This document shows positions 1 through 10,614 of a stretch of DNA of 64,000 bases, piece after piece. The notes under the pieces are model-generated. The model saw nothing but the letters and a program-made list of their open reading frames with translations, made no database searches and was not told the DNA's origin. Numbering within the stretch: position 1 is the first letter of the stretch; every line of letters starts with the position of its first letter. This DNA comes from Leptodactylus fallax (lineage: Eukaryota > Chordata > Amphibia > Anura > Leptodactylidae): contig CAMRHE010000329.1 of assembly GCA_947044405.1 (NCBI GenBank), positions 1,114,501 to 1,178,500 on the forward strand, given 5' to 3'. Position numbers and translations under genes: made by a program.

Positions 1-41
1 CCTGCGCGCGTGCTACTCCATGCGCGTCCAGGCCACGCCCC
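1..41. other. GC-rich tip with no match to the paralogous copy
   Basis: These 41 bases are GC-rich and CpG-rich. At base 42 the sequence becomes collinear with the zinc-finger exon of gene A (10614 downward, minus strand). The tip itself matches nothing else I can see here. It is either the far side of a rearrangement breakpoint or an assembly joint. The window is too short to the left to tell. Confidence 0.5.
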
Positions 42-697
42 CAGAATGTGACAAATGTTTTAAGGTGAAATCACATCTTGTTATACATCAGAAAATTCAC
101 ACAGGGGAGACGCCATTTTCATGTTCAGATTGTGGCAAATATTTTAGTTATAAATCAGATCTTGTTATACATCTTAGAACTCACACAGGAGAGAAGCCAT
201 ATTCATGCTCAGAATGTGGCAAATGTTTTAGCTATCAATCACATTTGCTTCGACATCAGAGAAGTCACAAGGAGGGGACACAATTTTCATGTTCAGAATG
301 TGGCAAATGTTTTAAGGAGAAATCATATCTTGTAACACATCAAAGAATTCACACAGGAGAGAAGCCATTTTCGTGTTCAGAATGTGGGAAATGTTTTAGC
401 AGTAAATCAGCTCTTGTCGAGCATCAAAGAATGCACACAGGGGAGAATCTATTTCCATGTTCAGAATGTGGGAAATGTTTTAGTCGGGAGTCACATTTAT
501 TTAATCATCAGAGAACTCACACAGGGGAGAAGCCATTTTCATGTCCCGAATGTGGGAAAAGTTTTAAGGAAAAATCAAAACTTGTTAGACATCAGAAAAT
601 TCACATGGGGGAGAAGCCATATTCATGTCCAGAATGTGCAAAATCTTTTACTTTGAAATCACATCTTGTTCGACATCAAAAACGTCACATAGCTTGA
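42..697 (+). pseudogene. 3' end of a C2H2 zinc-finger gene, cut at its 5' side
   Basis: An open frame encodes one partial and seven complete C2H2 fingers, with TGEKPF-type linkers, and stops after KRHIA at 695-697. It is an inverted, nearly identical copy of the end of gene A's finger exon. Relative to A it lacks exactly one finger (84 bp, the one with TYKSHLVNH in A). It also keeps the last finger ([10 protein letters not shown]) in frame, whereas A has a one-base frameshift in the linker before it. The N-terminal fingers and all upstream exons are absent because homology starts abruptly at 42. If the gene continues to the left it would lie tail-to-tail with A; otherwise this is a dead fragment. 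Members of this family act as nuclear DNA-binding proteins. Confidence 0.75.
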
Positions 698-1259
698 CAT
701 AATGTAATGTCAGCCACATAATCTTGGGTGAATATGCCCTGTAGGTTCTGCAAATGCTAGCTGACTGCTACTGGACTCAATCTGGAGAAGGAAGGTTCTT
801 GAATATACTCTACCCGGCTATGTTGGTGCCAATATTTGTGTTGCTTGTAGACTCGTTATGTTATGAAAATGGTTGTTGTTGTTGAATAAAAATTATCTTT
901 TTAGAAACGAAGAAGTCATTTTTGTGTGCAGAATCTGGAAAATGATTGTCTTAGAAATTTAGATGTTAAACAACAGAGGGTAACCACGTTGCTTCCACAT
1001 TCAGTCGGATACTAGAAAATCTTGTGATGTCAGTAATGATAGGTATTTCCTGTGCAGAGGGGGCTTGGAGACATATGTGGTGACACAATCTGCGTCTTCT
1101 CATTAACCCCTTCATGCCACAGGCTTTTTTTGATTTTCAATTTTCATTTTTGACAGATCTATAAGCTAGAAAAAAAAAATTCAGAATGGGGTGAAATTGG
1201 AGAAAAACTGCACTTGTATTCTATGGATCAGTGTGAATCCAGGGAGGGGATACCATATA
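698..1259 (+). other. 3'UTR and downstream flank, left arm of a palindrome
   Basis: This non-coding stretch is the inverted counterpart of 9313-9868, with only a few substitutions (for example at the sites matching 9350, 9712 and 9762). No gene is seen beyond the poly(A) signal at 885. Confidence 0.75.
885..890 (+). terminator. Polyadenylation signal AATAAA of the left zinc-finger copy
   Basis: AATAAA lies 188 bases after the stop codon at 695-697. The same hexamer is kept in the inverted copy downstream of gene A (9681-9686, minus strand), which supports its use. Confidence 0.6.
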
Positions 1260-2138
1260 CAGTACAGACCAAAAGTTTGGACACACCTTCTCATTCAAGA
1301 GTTTTCTGTATTTTCATGACTATAAAAATTGTAGATTCACACTGAAGGCATCAAAACTATGAATTAACACATGTGGAATTATATACTTAACAAAAAAGTG
1401 TGAAACAACTGAAAATATGTCTTATATTCTAGGTTCTTCAAAGTAGCCACCTTTTGCTTTGATTACTGCTTTGCACACTCTTGGCATTCTCTTGATGAGC
1501 TTCAAGAGGTAGTCACATGAAATGGTTTTCACTTCACAGGTGTGCCCTGTCAGGTTTAATAAGTGGGATTTCTTGCCTTATAAATGGGGTTGGGACCATC
1601 AGTTGTGTTGTTCAGAAGTCAGGTGGATACACAGCTGATAGTCCTACTGAATGGAGTGTTAGAATTTGTATTATGGCAAGAAAAAAGCAGCTAAGTAAAG
1701 AAAAATGAGTGGCCATCATTACTTTAAGAAATGAAGGTCAGTCAGTCCGAAAAATTGGGAAAACTTTGAAAGTGTCCCCAAGTGCAGTGGCCAAAACCAT
1801 CAAGCGCTACAAAGAAACTGGCTCACATGAGGACCGCCCCAGGAAAGGAAGACCAAGAGTCACCTCTGTTGCGGAGGATAAGTTCATCCGAGTCACCAGC
1901 CTCAGAAATCGAAGGTTAACAGCAGCTCAGATTAGAGACCAGGTCAATGCCACACAGAGTTCTAGCATCAGACACATCTCTACAACAACTGTTAAGAGGA
2001 GACTGTGTGCAGCAGGCCTTCATGGTAAAAAAGCTGCTAGGAAACCACTGCTAAGGACAGGCAACAAGCACAAGAGACTTGTTTGGGCTAAAGAACACAA
2101 GGAATGGAAATCTGTGCTTTGGTCTGATGAGTCCAAAT
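1260..2138 (+). mobile_element. Tc1-like element (family alpha), 5' half with broken transposase
   Basis: The element starts with CAGTACAGACC next to a TA dinucleotide and matches the uninterrupted alpha copy at 53276-54897. It holds a long terminal inverted repeat of about 265 bp, then the transposase start at 1673. Codon 12 is TGA (1706-1708) where the other copy has CGA, a typical CpG decay. The paired-like helix-turn-helix region follows in frame up to WSDESK, the first catalytic Asp of the DDE domain. Relative to the full copy there is also a 15-bp in-frame deletion before that Asp. At 2138 the element breaks off into duplicated zinc-finger locus DNA and resumes at 8796. Confidence 0.9.
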
Positions 2139-2197
2139 GTGGTCAGTCTTGGGTTATCCAGCAGTATTACATGTTATTTACAATATTTCTTTCACAG

Positions 2198-2300
2198 CTT
2201 CTGACTCAGGATAAAGATGTGAAGAATATTAATACTACAGAGCCCTATGTGAGTGGTGATGAGGAGTGTGAGGAGGACATTCCTACAGGGAACCGCCCAG
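2198..2300 (+). pseudogene. Acidic linker exon of truncated zinc-finger copy B
   Basis: The exon lies between a TTTCACAG acceptor and a GTGAGC donor. It encodes [20 protein letters not shown] and on through the acidic run to TGNRP, ending one base into the next codon. It is the equivalent of 51133-51235 in gene E. No upstream exons exist, because the duplicated block begins inside the preceding intron at 2139. Confidence 0.85.
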
Positions 2301-5300
2301 GTGAGCAGAGAACAGTCACAGATTCTACTCATTTTCCAACTACATTTTTTTTTTTGTTTTAAGATCTGTGTTGTGTTGTAGTCAGATTATACATAGTGGT
2401 ACATTTGTGGGGTCTTCTAGGGTTCTGTGCTGTTCTTTATCATTATTTACCGCCTGGCTGTGTCCCAGACATGGCCATGCAATAAATTGGGATGTTGTAT
2501 AAAATATCTGTGCTCCAGTGTTGCCTTTCGGTTTTTTCACTAGGCTCATATGCAGCACTGACTGTCATAATCTCTTTCTCATTTTGGGGTCAAGCAAATG
2601 ATGACATGGGTTTGAATGGAAAACTGCTGGGCATATAAATTAGTCTGGGCCCCGATTATGCATCATGATCTCTGAGAGCCAATAATGGGCATGGGAGACA
2701 TATACCCAGAAAACAGAAAAGTTTTCGTAGGAAGGAAGGTTAGTGCTACGAGATCCAGGAATGTTGGTGACTAGATACTAGATAATCATTAAAGGGGTTT
2801 TGTCATCTCAGGATTTCAGATGCCCTCCTTTCTCCTCTCCCCTCCAGTTCCTGGCTTTTAGCTAATTCCAACATGGAGCTCACACTTTTTGTAAATGGTA
2901 CTGTTATGTCTGGATTTACATACATAGATAACACACACACTGCTCAAGAAACTTATCTAGCGTTAACAGGGCTTAGCAACTGAAAGCAGTATGCAGAGAG
3001 AGGGAGAGAAGATAATCTGTGTTGCCAGGAGCAGGGACTTTAACCTAGGCAACCAGCTGCAATAATGAGGAGATTTAAGTAATCGTATTGGGCAAACAGA
3101 GCAAGATAGAGAAATGTATTGGGTACAACACTTCAGTTAACTTAAGCTAGAAGTATGAATATGATCCTTGAAATAGGAATACCACCTTAACACATGGCGT
3201 GCAGGAATGACAAACATGGGTAGATCTGCTTCTACTGTGGTCAGCTCAGGAACAGGTGATGCCAGTGCTGCTGTTGGTATAGGCTCAAAAAGTGAGACCC
3301 AGAGCAAGCTTCGGTGATGGTGGCAGTGACAGCAATGTTTCCATTGTTGTTTACGGTAGCATTCTGCTTGCAACTTGTGGGAATTTTTCTCTACAATTCT
3401 GGACAAAAGCATCACCGTGTGTAAGCTCCGAAGACAGAAAATAAACCATAGCTGTTCAGACACTGATGTAGTAATGGCTCTCTATTAACACATGAAGTGG
3501 CATCACCTCTACGACCGTCCTCCTTCTCTTTCGAGTAGTACATGGTCATTGTCATCATCGCCGTCTACTTCTCCTACTCCAACTTCTCCTTTTCCATTCC
3601 ATCATCACTAATCTATAAAGGAATGTGTGGGCAGGAGGCAACAATACATGTCCAGTCCTCTATGTGTTCACTGAATTCCCACCTGGCTAAGTTGCTGGTG
3701 GTGCAGTCACTGCCGTACCACTTAGTAGATTCCACTTCCTGTAGGCAGTTGATACAGCATAGGCTGTATGAGATGCTGTACGATACTGTATGTAGTGCAG
3801 TGAATAGTGGAGGTCTAGGTGTCCACCGGCGGACTCAACTGTTCCCCGTGGTCCAGTCTGAGTCTGTTTAGGGAGGTTGTATGTGTTCCCAATGAATAGA
3901 GAGAGATATGCGAATATTTCAAGATTAGTTTCAGGTTCGTGTGGCTCGGGTCACTGGTTGGTTTCGGGTCAAACAAGTTCGGTACAAACCAGAAGTGAAA
4001 TTATTGTACCCTGGGGTCTCTTCAGACTATAGAGCATAATAGATGGAGGCTCAGGGAAGGTGCGAAAAATAACAAACATTTATACTCACCTTTCCTTGCT
4101 TCTTTTGGGCCTCCTTGTAGTGTCCGGCACTCTCTATCTTGGTCTCCCCAGTGGCATCATGTGCCCGGAGTCACCAATGAGGCCCAAATATAGGCGCTCA
4201 GCATACCCCATCACAGAACTCAGCAGTGACCCTGGGCACATGAAGTCCCCCATGCCTTGCAAAAGACACTGCTTCAAACTTTTGGGCTTGCCTCTATCTC
4301 AGGTCCTGTAGTGCCCCCATAACAAATACCACATAACTGAACTTTACGTAGAGAAATTCACTTTCCCGTGTTGTAATGGTGGCTTGTGGTACTCCTATAC
4401 CTCCCGGACTTAGTAGTAAGGCTGAATTGCACAACAACCAGACAGCCGAAAACCCACATTAATGAAGGACGTATCAATACTGTCAGAAAACAATATCCTG
4501 ACACTCACCGGTGGATGATAGGGTTACAGATGGAGGAGATGATCCAGCAATAGAGTGCATGCCATACAGGTATGGCATGCAACAAAATTTAAACTTTTAG
4601 GATTTATTTTGGGTGAATCAGCTCCCTTTCTTATGGAAGAGGAATATTTGTTAGGGCTGCTATGGAGATATACAACATAGGGCCACTATACCGTATAAAA
4701 ACCCTAATGAGTGTTCATTAAGGTGTGCTATCCACTGTGCTCGGAAAGCAGTGCTGAGCAGTATTCCCCCATCTAAGTGATGGAATCGCTTATTTCCCAA
4801 GAAATGGTTGTGATCTTTTTTATATCATCCATTAACTTCTTGAATGCAGGGTCCCCTTAAGTAGCTGGAGGAGTCCCTACACAGAGCCTCTGTGCACCAA
4901 AACGTTGTTTTGTGCATCCATTTTTACCCTCTTTTTACGCCTTACACTTACTCCAAAGCCATGGCTTCCTCATACATGACCATACTGCTCCTCCCCCTGT
5001 AGTAAAGTCCATGCAGCTGTCAGGGAGTGTGTGAGACGGACACCACCTAATAGCACTGACTCACAGGATCCTTTATGATTCTACACTGAGCATTTTACTA
5101 GAAAAGAGTGGTGACCGGCACACGGCAACATGGACCGATGAAGATGCTGGCCTCACCACACAAGTGGGAAACTGGAGGAGAACAGCCTGGTGGCCGAACA
5201 TCATGATCTACTGGTCCGAGCTCTGAGATCTACTGCTAGATTGTCATCTGTTTTGAGCTCTAAATGCCAAGCATATACTGTAATGTGTATGGCCAGTCCT

Positions 5301-5436
5301 GTTAATACTTGAATTTTGCCATAAGCCTTGTAATTTGTATGGACAATTTCTATAGAAATGTTATAAAATATCAATCTATACATAAAGGGTATATACATAA
5401 AGGGCAAATTAATAAAATCAGTTTTCTTCTTGGCAG
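2301..5436 (+). other. Last intron of copy B, non-coding repeats
   Basis: This is a near-identical inverted copy of 47973-51132. Open frames at 3137-3463 (minus) and 3542-3871 (plus) have counterparts in the other arm, but they match no family I recognise and sit inside the intron. The 4030-4320 stretch, which has outward splice-like sites, looks like an old interspersed repeat. A short region near 4560 differs from the E arm, which has about 60 extra bases at 48837-48897. Confidence 0.6.
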
Positions 5437-6518
5437 GTGGCTGCACCAGGAGTTCAGAGGAACACCCAGTATTTTCAGATTCTAAAGCAGATGATCATGG
5501 TATCACACAAGATCCATATGAAGAACATGTCATTACCCCAGATATACCCTCAGCCCTTCACAGTAAAGATCTATCATCTGATCCTATTATACACGTCCAA
5601 TCTTCTGATTCACAGACTGCTGAAGAAAATAAAAATCACAGAACAGGAGAACAAAGAATTTACACTGAGCCACTTTTATGTTCAGAATGTGCAATATGTT
5701 TTAGCCATAAATCAGATCTTGTTGAGCATCAGAGAATTCACACAGGAGAGAAGCCTTATTCATGTTTAGAATGTGGCAAATGTTTTAACCAGAGATCAAA
5801 ACTTGCCAAGCATTGGAGAATTCATACAGGGGAGAAGACATTTTCATGTTCAGAGTGTGGCAAATATTTTATTCGGAAGTCACATTTTGTTCAACATCAG
5901 AGAACTCATACAAGGGAGAAGCCATTTTCCTGTTCAGAATGTGGCAAAGGTTTTAGCCACAGATGTGCACTTGTTAGACACCAGAGAACTCATACAGGGG
6001 AGAAGCCATTTTCATGTTCGGAGTGTGGCAAATGTTTTAACCAGAAATCAGACCTTGTTATACATCAGAGAATCCACACAGAGGAGAAGATATTTTCATG
6101 TTCAGAGTGCGGCAAATGTTTTACGCGGAAGTCACATTTTTTCCAACACCAGAGAATTCACACAGGGGAGAAACCATTTTCATGTTCAGAATGTGGCAAA
6201 TGTTTTCACCAAAAATCAGATCTTAATAGACATCTGAGAATTCACATAGGAGAGAAGCCATTTCCATGTTCCGAATGTGACAAATGTTTTCATCAAAAAT
6301 CAGAACTTGCCAAGCATCAGAGAATCCACACAGGGGAGAAGATCATTTCTTGTTCTGAATGTGACAAAGGTTTTAACCAAAAGTCACAGTTTGTTCAACA
6401 TCAGAGAATTCACACAGGAGAGAAGCCATTTTCATGTTCAGAATGTGGGAAATGTTTTAGCTATAAATCAACTTTTGTTGCACATCAGAGAATTCACACA
6501 GGAGAGAAGACAAGTTAA
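5437..6518 (+). pseudogene. Zinc-finger exon of 5'-truncated copy B (10 fingers)
   Basis: The exon begins after a TTGGCAG acceptor and reads [20 protein letters not shown], then a linker and ten C2H2 fingers, ending with a TAA at 6516-6518. Fingers use the contact region in the form S-H-K-S-D-L-V-E-H and so on, with TGEKPF linkers. Against gene E it lacks one codon before the first finger (GEQRIY versus GEHQRIY) and stops three residues earlier through a 5-bp insertion. It also differs at finger contact positions in fingers 1 and 8. The finger frame is open, but promoter, start codon and KRAB exons are missing, so it is most likely not expressed as a full protein. Confidence 0.85.
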
Positions 6519-6850
6519 GGATGACGTAAATGTTTTACTGGAAAATCTCACCTTGTTTAACAGTAAGCGCCTCATATTTTTTGACAAAATCTGACCACTG
6601 GTCTCCCATTGACCATACCACTTATCCTGTTGCAACTGGATTTTACGAGGACTCACTCTGGAGAAAGAAGCTTCCCATGTTTATCATTTCCACCTACTTT
6701 TGTGACGATATTTCATTTAATTGTTGATGTTTAATGAAACTTAACTCATTTAAAAGTCGTCACATAGAAATAAAGTCATTTTCATGCCCAGAGTGTGGCC
6801 AATGGTTTTCTCAAAAACTTTGTGACCACCCGTTTAGTCGTTCCCCTTTA
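6519..6850 (+). pseudogene. Eroded extra zinc fingers downstream of the stop
   Basis: Just after the stop, 6522-6570 still reads like a finger core ([10 protein letters not shown]) with shifted frames. A clearer relic lies at 6752-6818 with HIEIKSFSCPECGQWFSQK. These imply the ancestral protein had at least two more C-terminal fingers. The same relics follow gene E at 46600-46881, so the loss predates the duplication. An AATAAA at 6769-6774 falls inside the relic linker and could serve as a poly(A) signal. Confidence 0.7.
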
Positions 6851-7132
6851 CAGTGGGGAAAAAAAGTATTTAGTCAGCCACCGATTGTGCAAGTTCTCCC
6901 ACTTAAAAAGATGAGAGAGGTCGGTAATTGACATCATAGGTAGACCTCAACTATGAGAGACAAAATGAGAAAACATATCTAGAAAATCACATTGTCTGAT
7001 TTTTAAAGAATTTATTTGCAAATTATGGTGGAAAATAAGTATTTGGTCACCTACAAACCAGCAAGATTTCTGTCTCTCACAGACCTGTAACTTCTTCTTT
7101 AAGAGGCCCCTCTGTCCTCCACTCATTACCTG
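6851..7132 (+). mobile_element. Solo end of a Tc1-like element (family gamma)
   Basis: The piece starts with CAGTGGGGAAAAAAAGTATT after TA and covers only the outer repeat. It corresponds to about 46279-46560 of the longer copy in the E arm. The inner part and the opposite end are gone, and the deletion runs precisely to the TA of the far target site (7133-7134). The insertion therefore predates the duplication and was trimmed only in this arm. Confidence 0.85.
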
Positions 7133-7780
7133 TACCTCCACATGGGCACTGCTGGGTTTTTTTACATAGGGATGTACAAGAGATTGATAAACATTATATT
7201 CACCCCTTACATCTTGCGACAGCAGCGGGTAGAAAGGCGATTTTATAGGCGTGAGACAAACCTCGGGAACCCTCCATTTATTTTTGGAGAAAATGTAATT
7301 CATAATGAAAATGGACTGGGGAGAGGCGGCACAGCAGAAAGAGAAAGTCCGACATATCTCTGTATCGCCATTTTTAACAATCGCCACCCTCTGATGACGT
7401 TCCTGGTTGCCATGACAGCCAGGAGCCCATTGAAGGCTCCAAGACTTGGCATTACTACAGTTCTATTACACACTGCTAGTGGATTTTACTATACACTGCC
7501 ATACCTTAGTATGGCAGTGTATAGTATTAGTGATCAGACCCCCTAGGGTTCAAGGTCCCTAGGAGGTCTGAAAATTAAAAAAAAACAAAAAACGTTTTTT
7601 TCAAAGTATTAAAAAAAACTTAAAAATATAAAAATTAAAATCACCCCCTTTCCCTAGATCACATATAAAAATAAACAATCATTTTCTTTTAATTTTCTTA
7701 GGTCCCAGAGTATAATAACCAAAGGCCAGGGAAAGTATGTAGAAATTAACAAAAATGCATTTGTTTGTGTTTCTAGGCCC
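7133..7780 (+). other. Unclassified A/T-rich repeat DNA, probably piggyBac 5' non-coding region
   Basis: It is shared with 44310-44966 in reverse. It includes a near-palindrome around 7490-7530 (repeated ACTGCCATAC motifs) and an A/T-rich run at 7570-7700. A 134-codon open frame at 7142-7546 is also open in the other arm, but it resembles no protein family I know. Position directly upstream of piggyBac transposase pieces suggests it belongs to that element; this is inference. Confidence 0.4.
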
Positions 7781-8794
7781 TGCCATGGTATCCTCCGACG
7801 CCTAGATCACCTCCTCAGCGGTCAACAAGGTGTCGTCGATATAATCATGCTTTTAAACTACAATCTAGATGATGATGCTGCAAGTGACAAAGCATGATGA
7901 TATTGATGCCTTCCTCTTGACTGGTGAGTCCCAACCTACGATCCTCCGAAGACCTCCTACTCCGCTCTGCTTTTATCCGCTCTTCACACAACCGTCTCCA
8001 AGATTTCTCCCGTGCATCCCCCATACTCTGGAACTCATTACCAAGACACACAAGACTGACCCCCACAGTCACAAGCTTCAAGAAGGCCCTGAAGACTCAC
8101 CTATTCAGGAAGGCCTACAACCTCCAATAACACTACTGTCACCACACCACCATCTGTACAGCCTCTACCCCCACCTTCTGTGTCTATCCCTCTTCCCTCA
8201 TAGATTGTAAGCCCTTGCGGACAGGGCCCTCTATCCCACTGTGCCAGTGATCACTGTTAGCGTTGTGTTTGTTTTGTATATTTTGTGTACTGTATGTAAA
8301 CTCTCAAATGTACAGCATCATGGAATTACTATAATAATGTACAGCACCATGGAATTAATGGTGCTATATAAATAAATAATAATAATAGTGTTTGACACTG
8401 TCAGGGCTCCTAGGACTTTACCTAGCCTATTTCTAGCTCTCTAAGGCCAACACAGCCAAAGTTGTCAAAGCGACAGTAACATGTAGGTCTATGGGAAAAT
8501 GGATGATTTTGAAATCTGCCAACATATAGATTGGCTTAAAGGAGGTGCTGCTCATGGCCAGAAAAGTTTCTGTGCATTTCAGCTGTTCTTACTGTATGTG
8601 GCTAAAAACACCCTTCTGGACAGTGACAAAATGGCCTGCCCTTGCAGCACCTCCTCTGCAACATTCCAACTCACTGAAATTCCTGGATTAGAATGGGACT
8701 TACAAAGAAATCAAAACTGAAGGCATACTGGTCTACCAACTCCATTCACCACATACCAGTATTTTCTGCTGTGATGACCCAGACTTGATATGAA
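7781..8794 (+). mobile_element. piggyBac transposase N-terminal remnant, split by a LINE tail
   Basis: Around 7785-7920 an acidic stretch is readable in broken frames, as expected at a piggyBac N-terminus. After the LINE insertion, 8640-8794 reads TFQLTEIPGL, then MGLTKKSKLKAYWSTNSIHH, continuing to VFSAVMTQT before an in-frame stop. The remainder of the transposase is found only in the other duplication arm (43081-44295, minus strand). The 8794 break is the duplication junction. Confidence 0.75.
7921..8388 (+). mobile_element. 3' tail of a CR1/L2-like LINE with RT C-terminus
   Basis: A frame at 7924-8130 contains ASPILWNSLPRHTRLTPTVT followed by SFKKALKTHLFRKAYN, the usual end of a CR1/L2-type reverse transcriptase ORF. 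It is followed by the widespread vertebrate tail with ATTGTAAGCCCTTG and a terminal run of ATAA repeats at 8365-8388. Its insertion inside piggyBac sequence makes it the younger element. Confidence 0.8.
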
Positions 8795-8795
8795 A

Positions 8796-9312
8796 CGGTT
8801 TGCGTTTAGTTGGACCATCATTTATTTTTCAACAGGACAATGACCCCAAACACACCTCCAGACTGTGTAAGGGCTATTTGACCAAGAAGGAGAGTGATGG
8901 GGTGCTACGCCAGATGACCTGGCCTCCACAGTCACCAGACCTGAACCCAATCCAGATGGTTTGGGGTGAGCTGGACCGCAGAGTGAAGGCAAAAGGGCCA
9001 ACAAGTGCTAAGCATCTCTGGGAACTCCTTCAAGACTGTTGGAAGACCATTTCAGGTGACTACCTCTTGAAGCTCATCAAGAGAATGCCAAGAGTGTGCA
9101 AAGCAGTAATCAAAGCAAAAGGTGGCTACTTTGAAGAACCTAGAATATAAGACATATTTTCAGTTGTTTCACACTTTTTTATTAAGTATATAATTCCACA
9201 TGTGTTAATTCATAGTTTTGATGCCTTCAGTGTGAATCTACAATTTTTATAGTCATGAAAATACAGAAAACTCTTGAATGAGAAGGTGTGTCCAAACTTT
9301 TGGTCTGTACTG
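8796..9312 (+). mobile_element. Tc1-like element (family alpha), 3' half
   Basis: The sequence resumes the transposase at [20 protein letters not shown], the second catalytic Asp region. It continues through SPDLNPIQMVWGEL (Gln replaces the third catalytic Glu of the usual NPIE) to EEPRI and a stop at 9150. The terminal repeat ends with GGTCTGTACTG and a TA at 9313. Together with 1260-2138 it accounts for a whole element minus about 217 bp. Confidence 0.9.
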
Positions 9313-10614
9313 TATATGGTATCCCCTCCCTGGATTCACACTGACCCATAGAATACAAGTGCAGTTTTTCTCCAATTTCACCCCATTCTGAATTTTTTTT
9401 TCTAGCTTATAGATCTGTCAAAAATGAAAATTGAAAATCAAAAAAAGCCTGTGGCATGAAGGGGTTAATGAGAAGACGCAGATTGTGTCACCACATATGT
9501 CTCCAAGCCCCCTCTGTACAGGAAATACCTATCATTACTGACATCACAAGATTTTCTAGTATCCGACTGAATGTGGAAGCAACGTGGTTACCCTCTGTTG
9601 TTTAACATCTAAATTTCTAAGACAATCATTTTCCAGATTCTGCACACAAAAATGACTTCTTCGTTTCTAAAAAGATAATTTTTATTCAACAACAACAACC
9701 ATTTTCATAACATAAGGAGTCTACAAGCAACACAAATACTGGCACCAACATAGCCGGGTACAGTATATTCAAGAACCTTCCTTCTCCAGATTGAGTCCAG
9801 TAGCAGTCAGCTAGCATTTGCAGAACCTACAGGGCATATTCACCCAAGATTATGTGGCTGACATTACATTATGTCAAGCTATGTGACGTTTTTGATGTCG
9901 AACAAGATGTGATTTCAAAGTAAAAGATTTTGCACATTCTGGACATGAATATGGCTTCTCCCCCCGTGTGAATTTTCTGATGTCTAACAAGTTTTGATTT
10001 TTCCTTAAAACTTTTCCCACATTCGGGACATGAAAATGGCTTCTCCCCTGTGTGAGTTCTCTGATGATTAAATAAATGTGACTCCCGACTAAAACATTTC
10101 CCACATTCTGAACATGGAAATAGATTCTCCCCTGTGTGCATTCTTTGATGCTCGACAAGAGCTGATTTACTGCTAAAACATTTCCCACATTCTGAACACG
10201 AAAATGGCTTCTCTCCTGTGTGAATTCTCTGATGATTAACAAGATGTGATTTATAGGTAAAACATTTCCCACATTCTGAACAAGAAAATGGTGTTTCCCC
10301 TGTGTGAATTCTTTGATGTGTTACAAGATATGATTTCTCCTTAAAACATTTGCCACATTCTGAACATGAAAATTGTGTCCCCTCCTTGTGACTTCTCTGA
10401 TGTCGAAGCAAATGTGATTGATAGCTAAAACATTTGCCACATTCTGAGCATGAATATGGCTTCTCTCCTGTGTGAGTTCTAAGATGTATAACAAGATCTG
10501 ATTTATAACTAAAATATTTGCCACAATCTGAACATGAAAATGGCGTCTCCCCTGTGTGAATTTTCTGATGTATAACAAGATGTGATTTCACCTTAAAACA
10601 TTTGTCACATTCTG
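9047..10614 (-). repeat. Right arm of the Tc1-centred palindrome
   Basis: The arm mirrors 42-1525: Tc1 terminal repeat, flank, 3'UTR and the last fingers. It carries one additional 84-bp finger (about 10200-10283) and one extra G in the linker before the last finger. Scattered point differences, roughly one per hundred bases in the parts I compared, indicate two separate loci rather than one sequence read twice. Confidence 0.85.
9681..9686 (-). terminator. Polyadenylation signal of gene A
   Basis: TTTATT on the + strand is AATAAA on the gene strand, about 185 bases after the stop. It is conserved in the left inverted copy at 885-890. Confidence 0.6.

Larger units (their letters stand above)
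42..1525 (+). repeat. Left arm of a palindrome centred on the Tc1-alpha element
   Basis: The arm contains the zinc-finger end, its 3'UTR and flank, and the Tc1 terminal repeat. The right arm is about 9047-10614 and is longer by one 84-bp finger. The two Tc1 flanks are reverse complements right up to the target TA, so the transposon occupies the exact centre of the palindrome. Confidence 0.85.
2139..8794 (+). repeat. Inverted segmental duplication of 44194-51292, inserted inside Tc1-alpha
   Basis: This block is collinear, in reverse orientation, with 51292 down to 44194. It contains the last intron of gene E, E's acidic exon, its finger exon, a Tc1-gamma end and piggyBac pieces. Both ends abut interrupted Tc1-alpha sequence. 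About 217 bp of the transposon (54169-54385 in the full copy) are missing between the two halves. The arms differ by point changes and several indels, including most of Tc1-gamma (absent here) and about 890 bp of piggyBac plus LINE (absent in the E arm). Confidence 0.9.

Noticed and set aside
3137..3871. Frames at 3137-3463 and 3542-3871, with copies at 49565-50299
   Set aside because: They are intronic, on opposite strands, have no family match, and are kept only because the duplication is recent.
5430..5436. Start of the B protein at TTG 5430
   Set aside because: These bases are the splice acceptor (TTGGCAG). The exon begins at 5437 and the true start codon would be four exons upstream.
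7142..7546. 134-codon frame open in both duplication arms
   Set aside because: The arms are too similar for openness to mean much. It lies in repeat DNA and resembles no known family.
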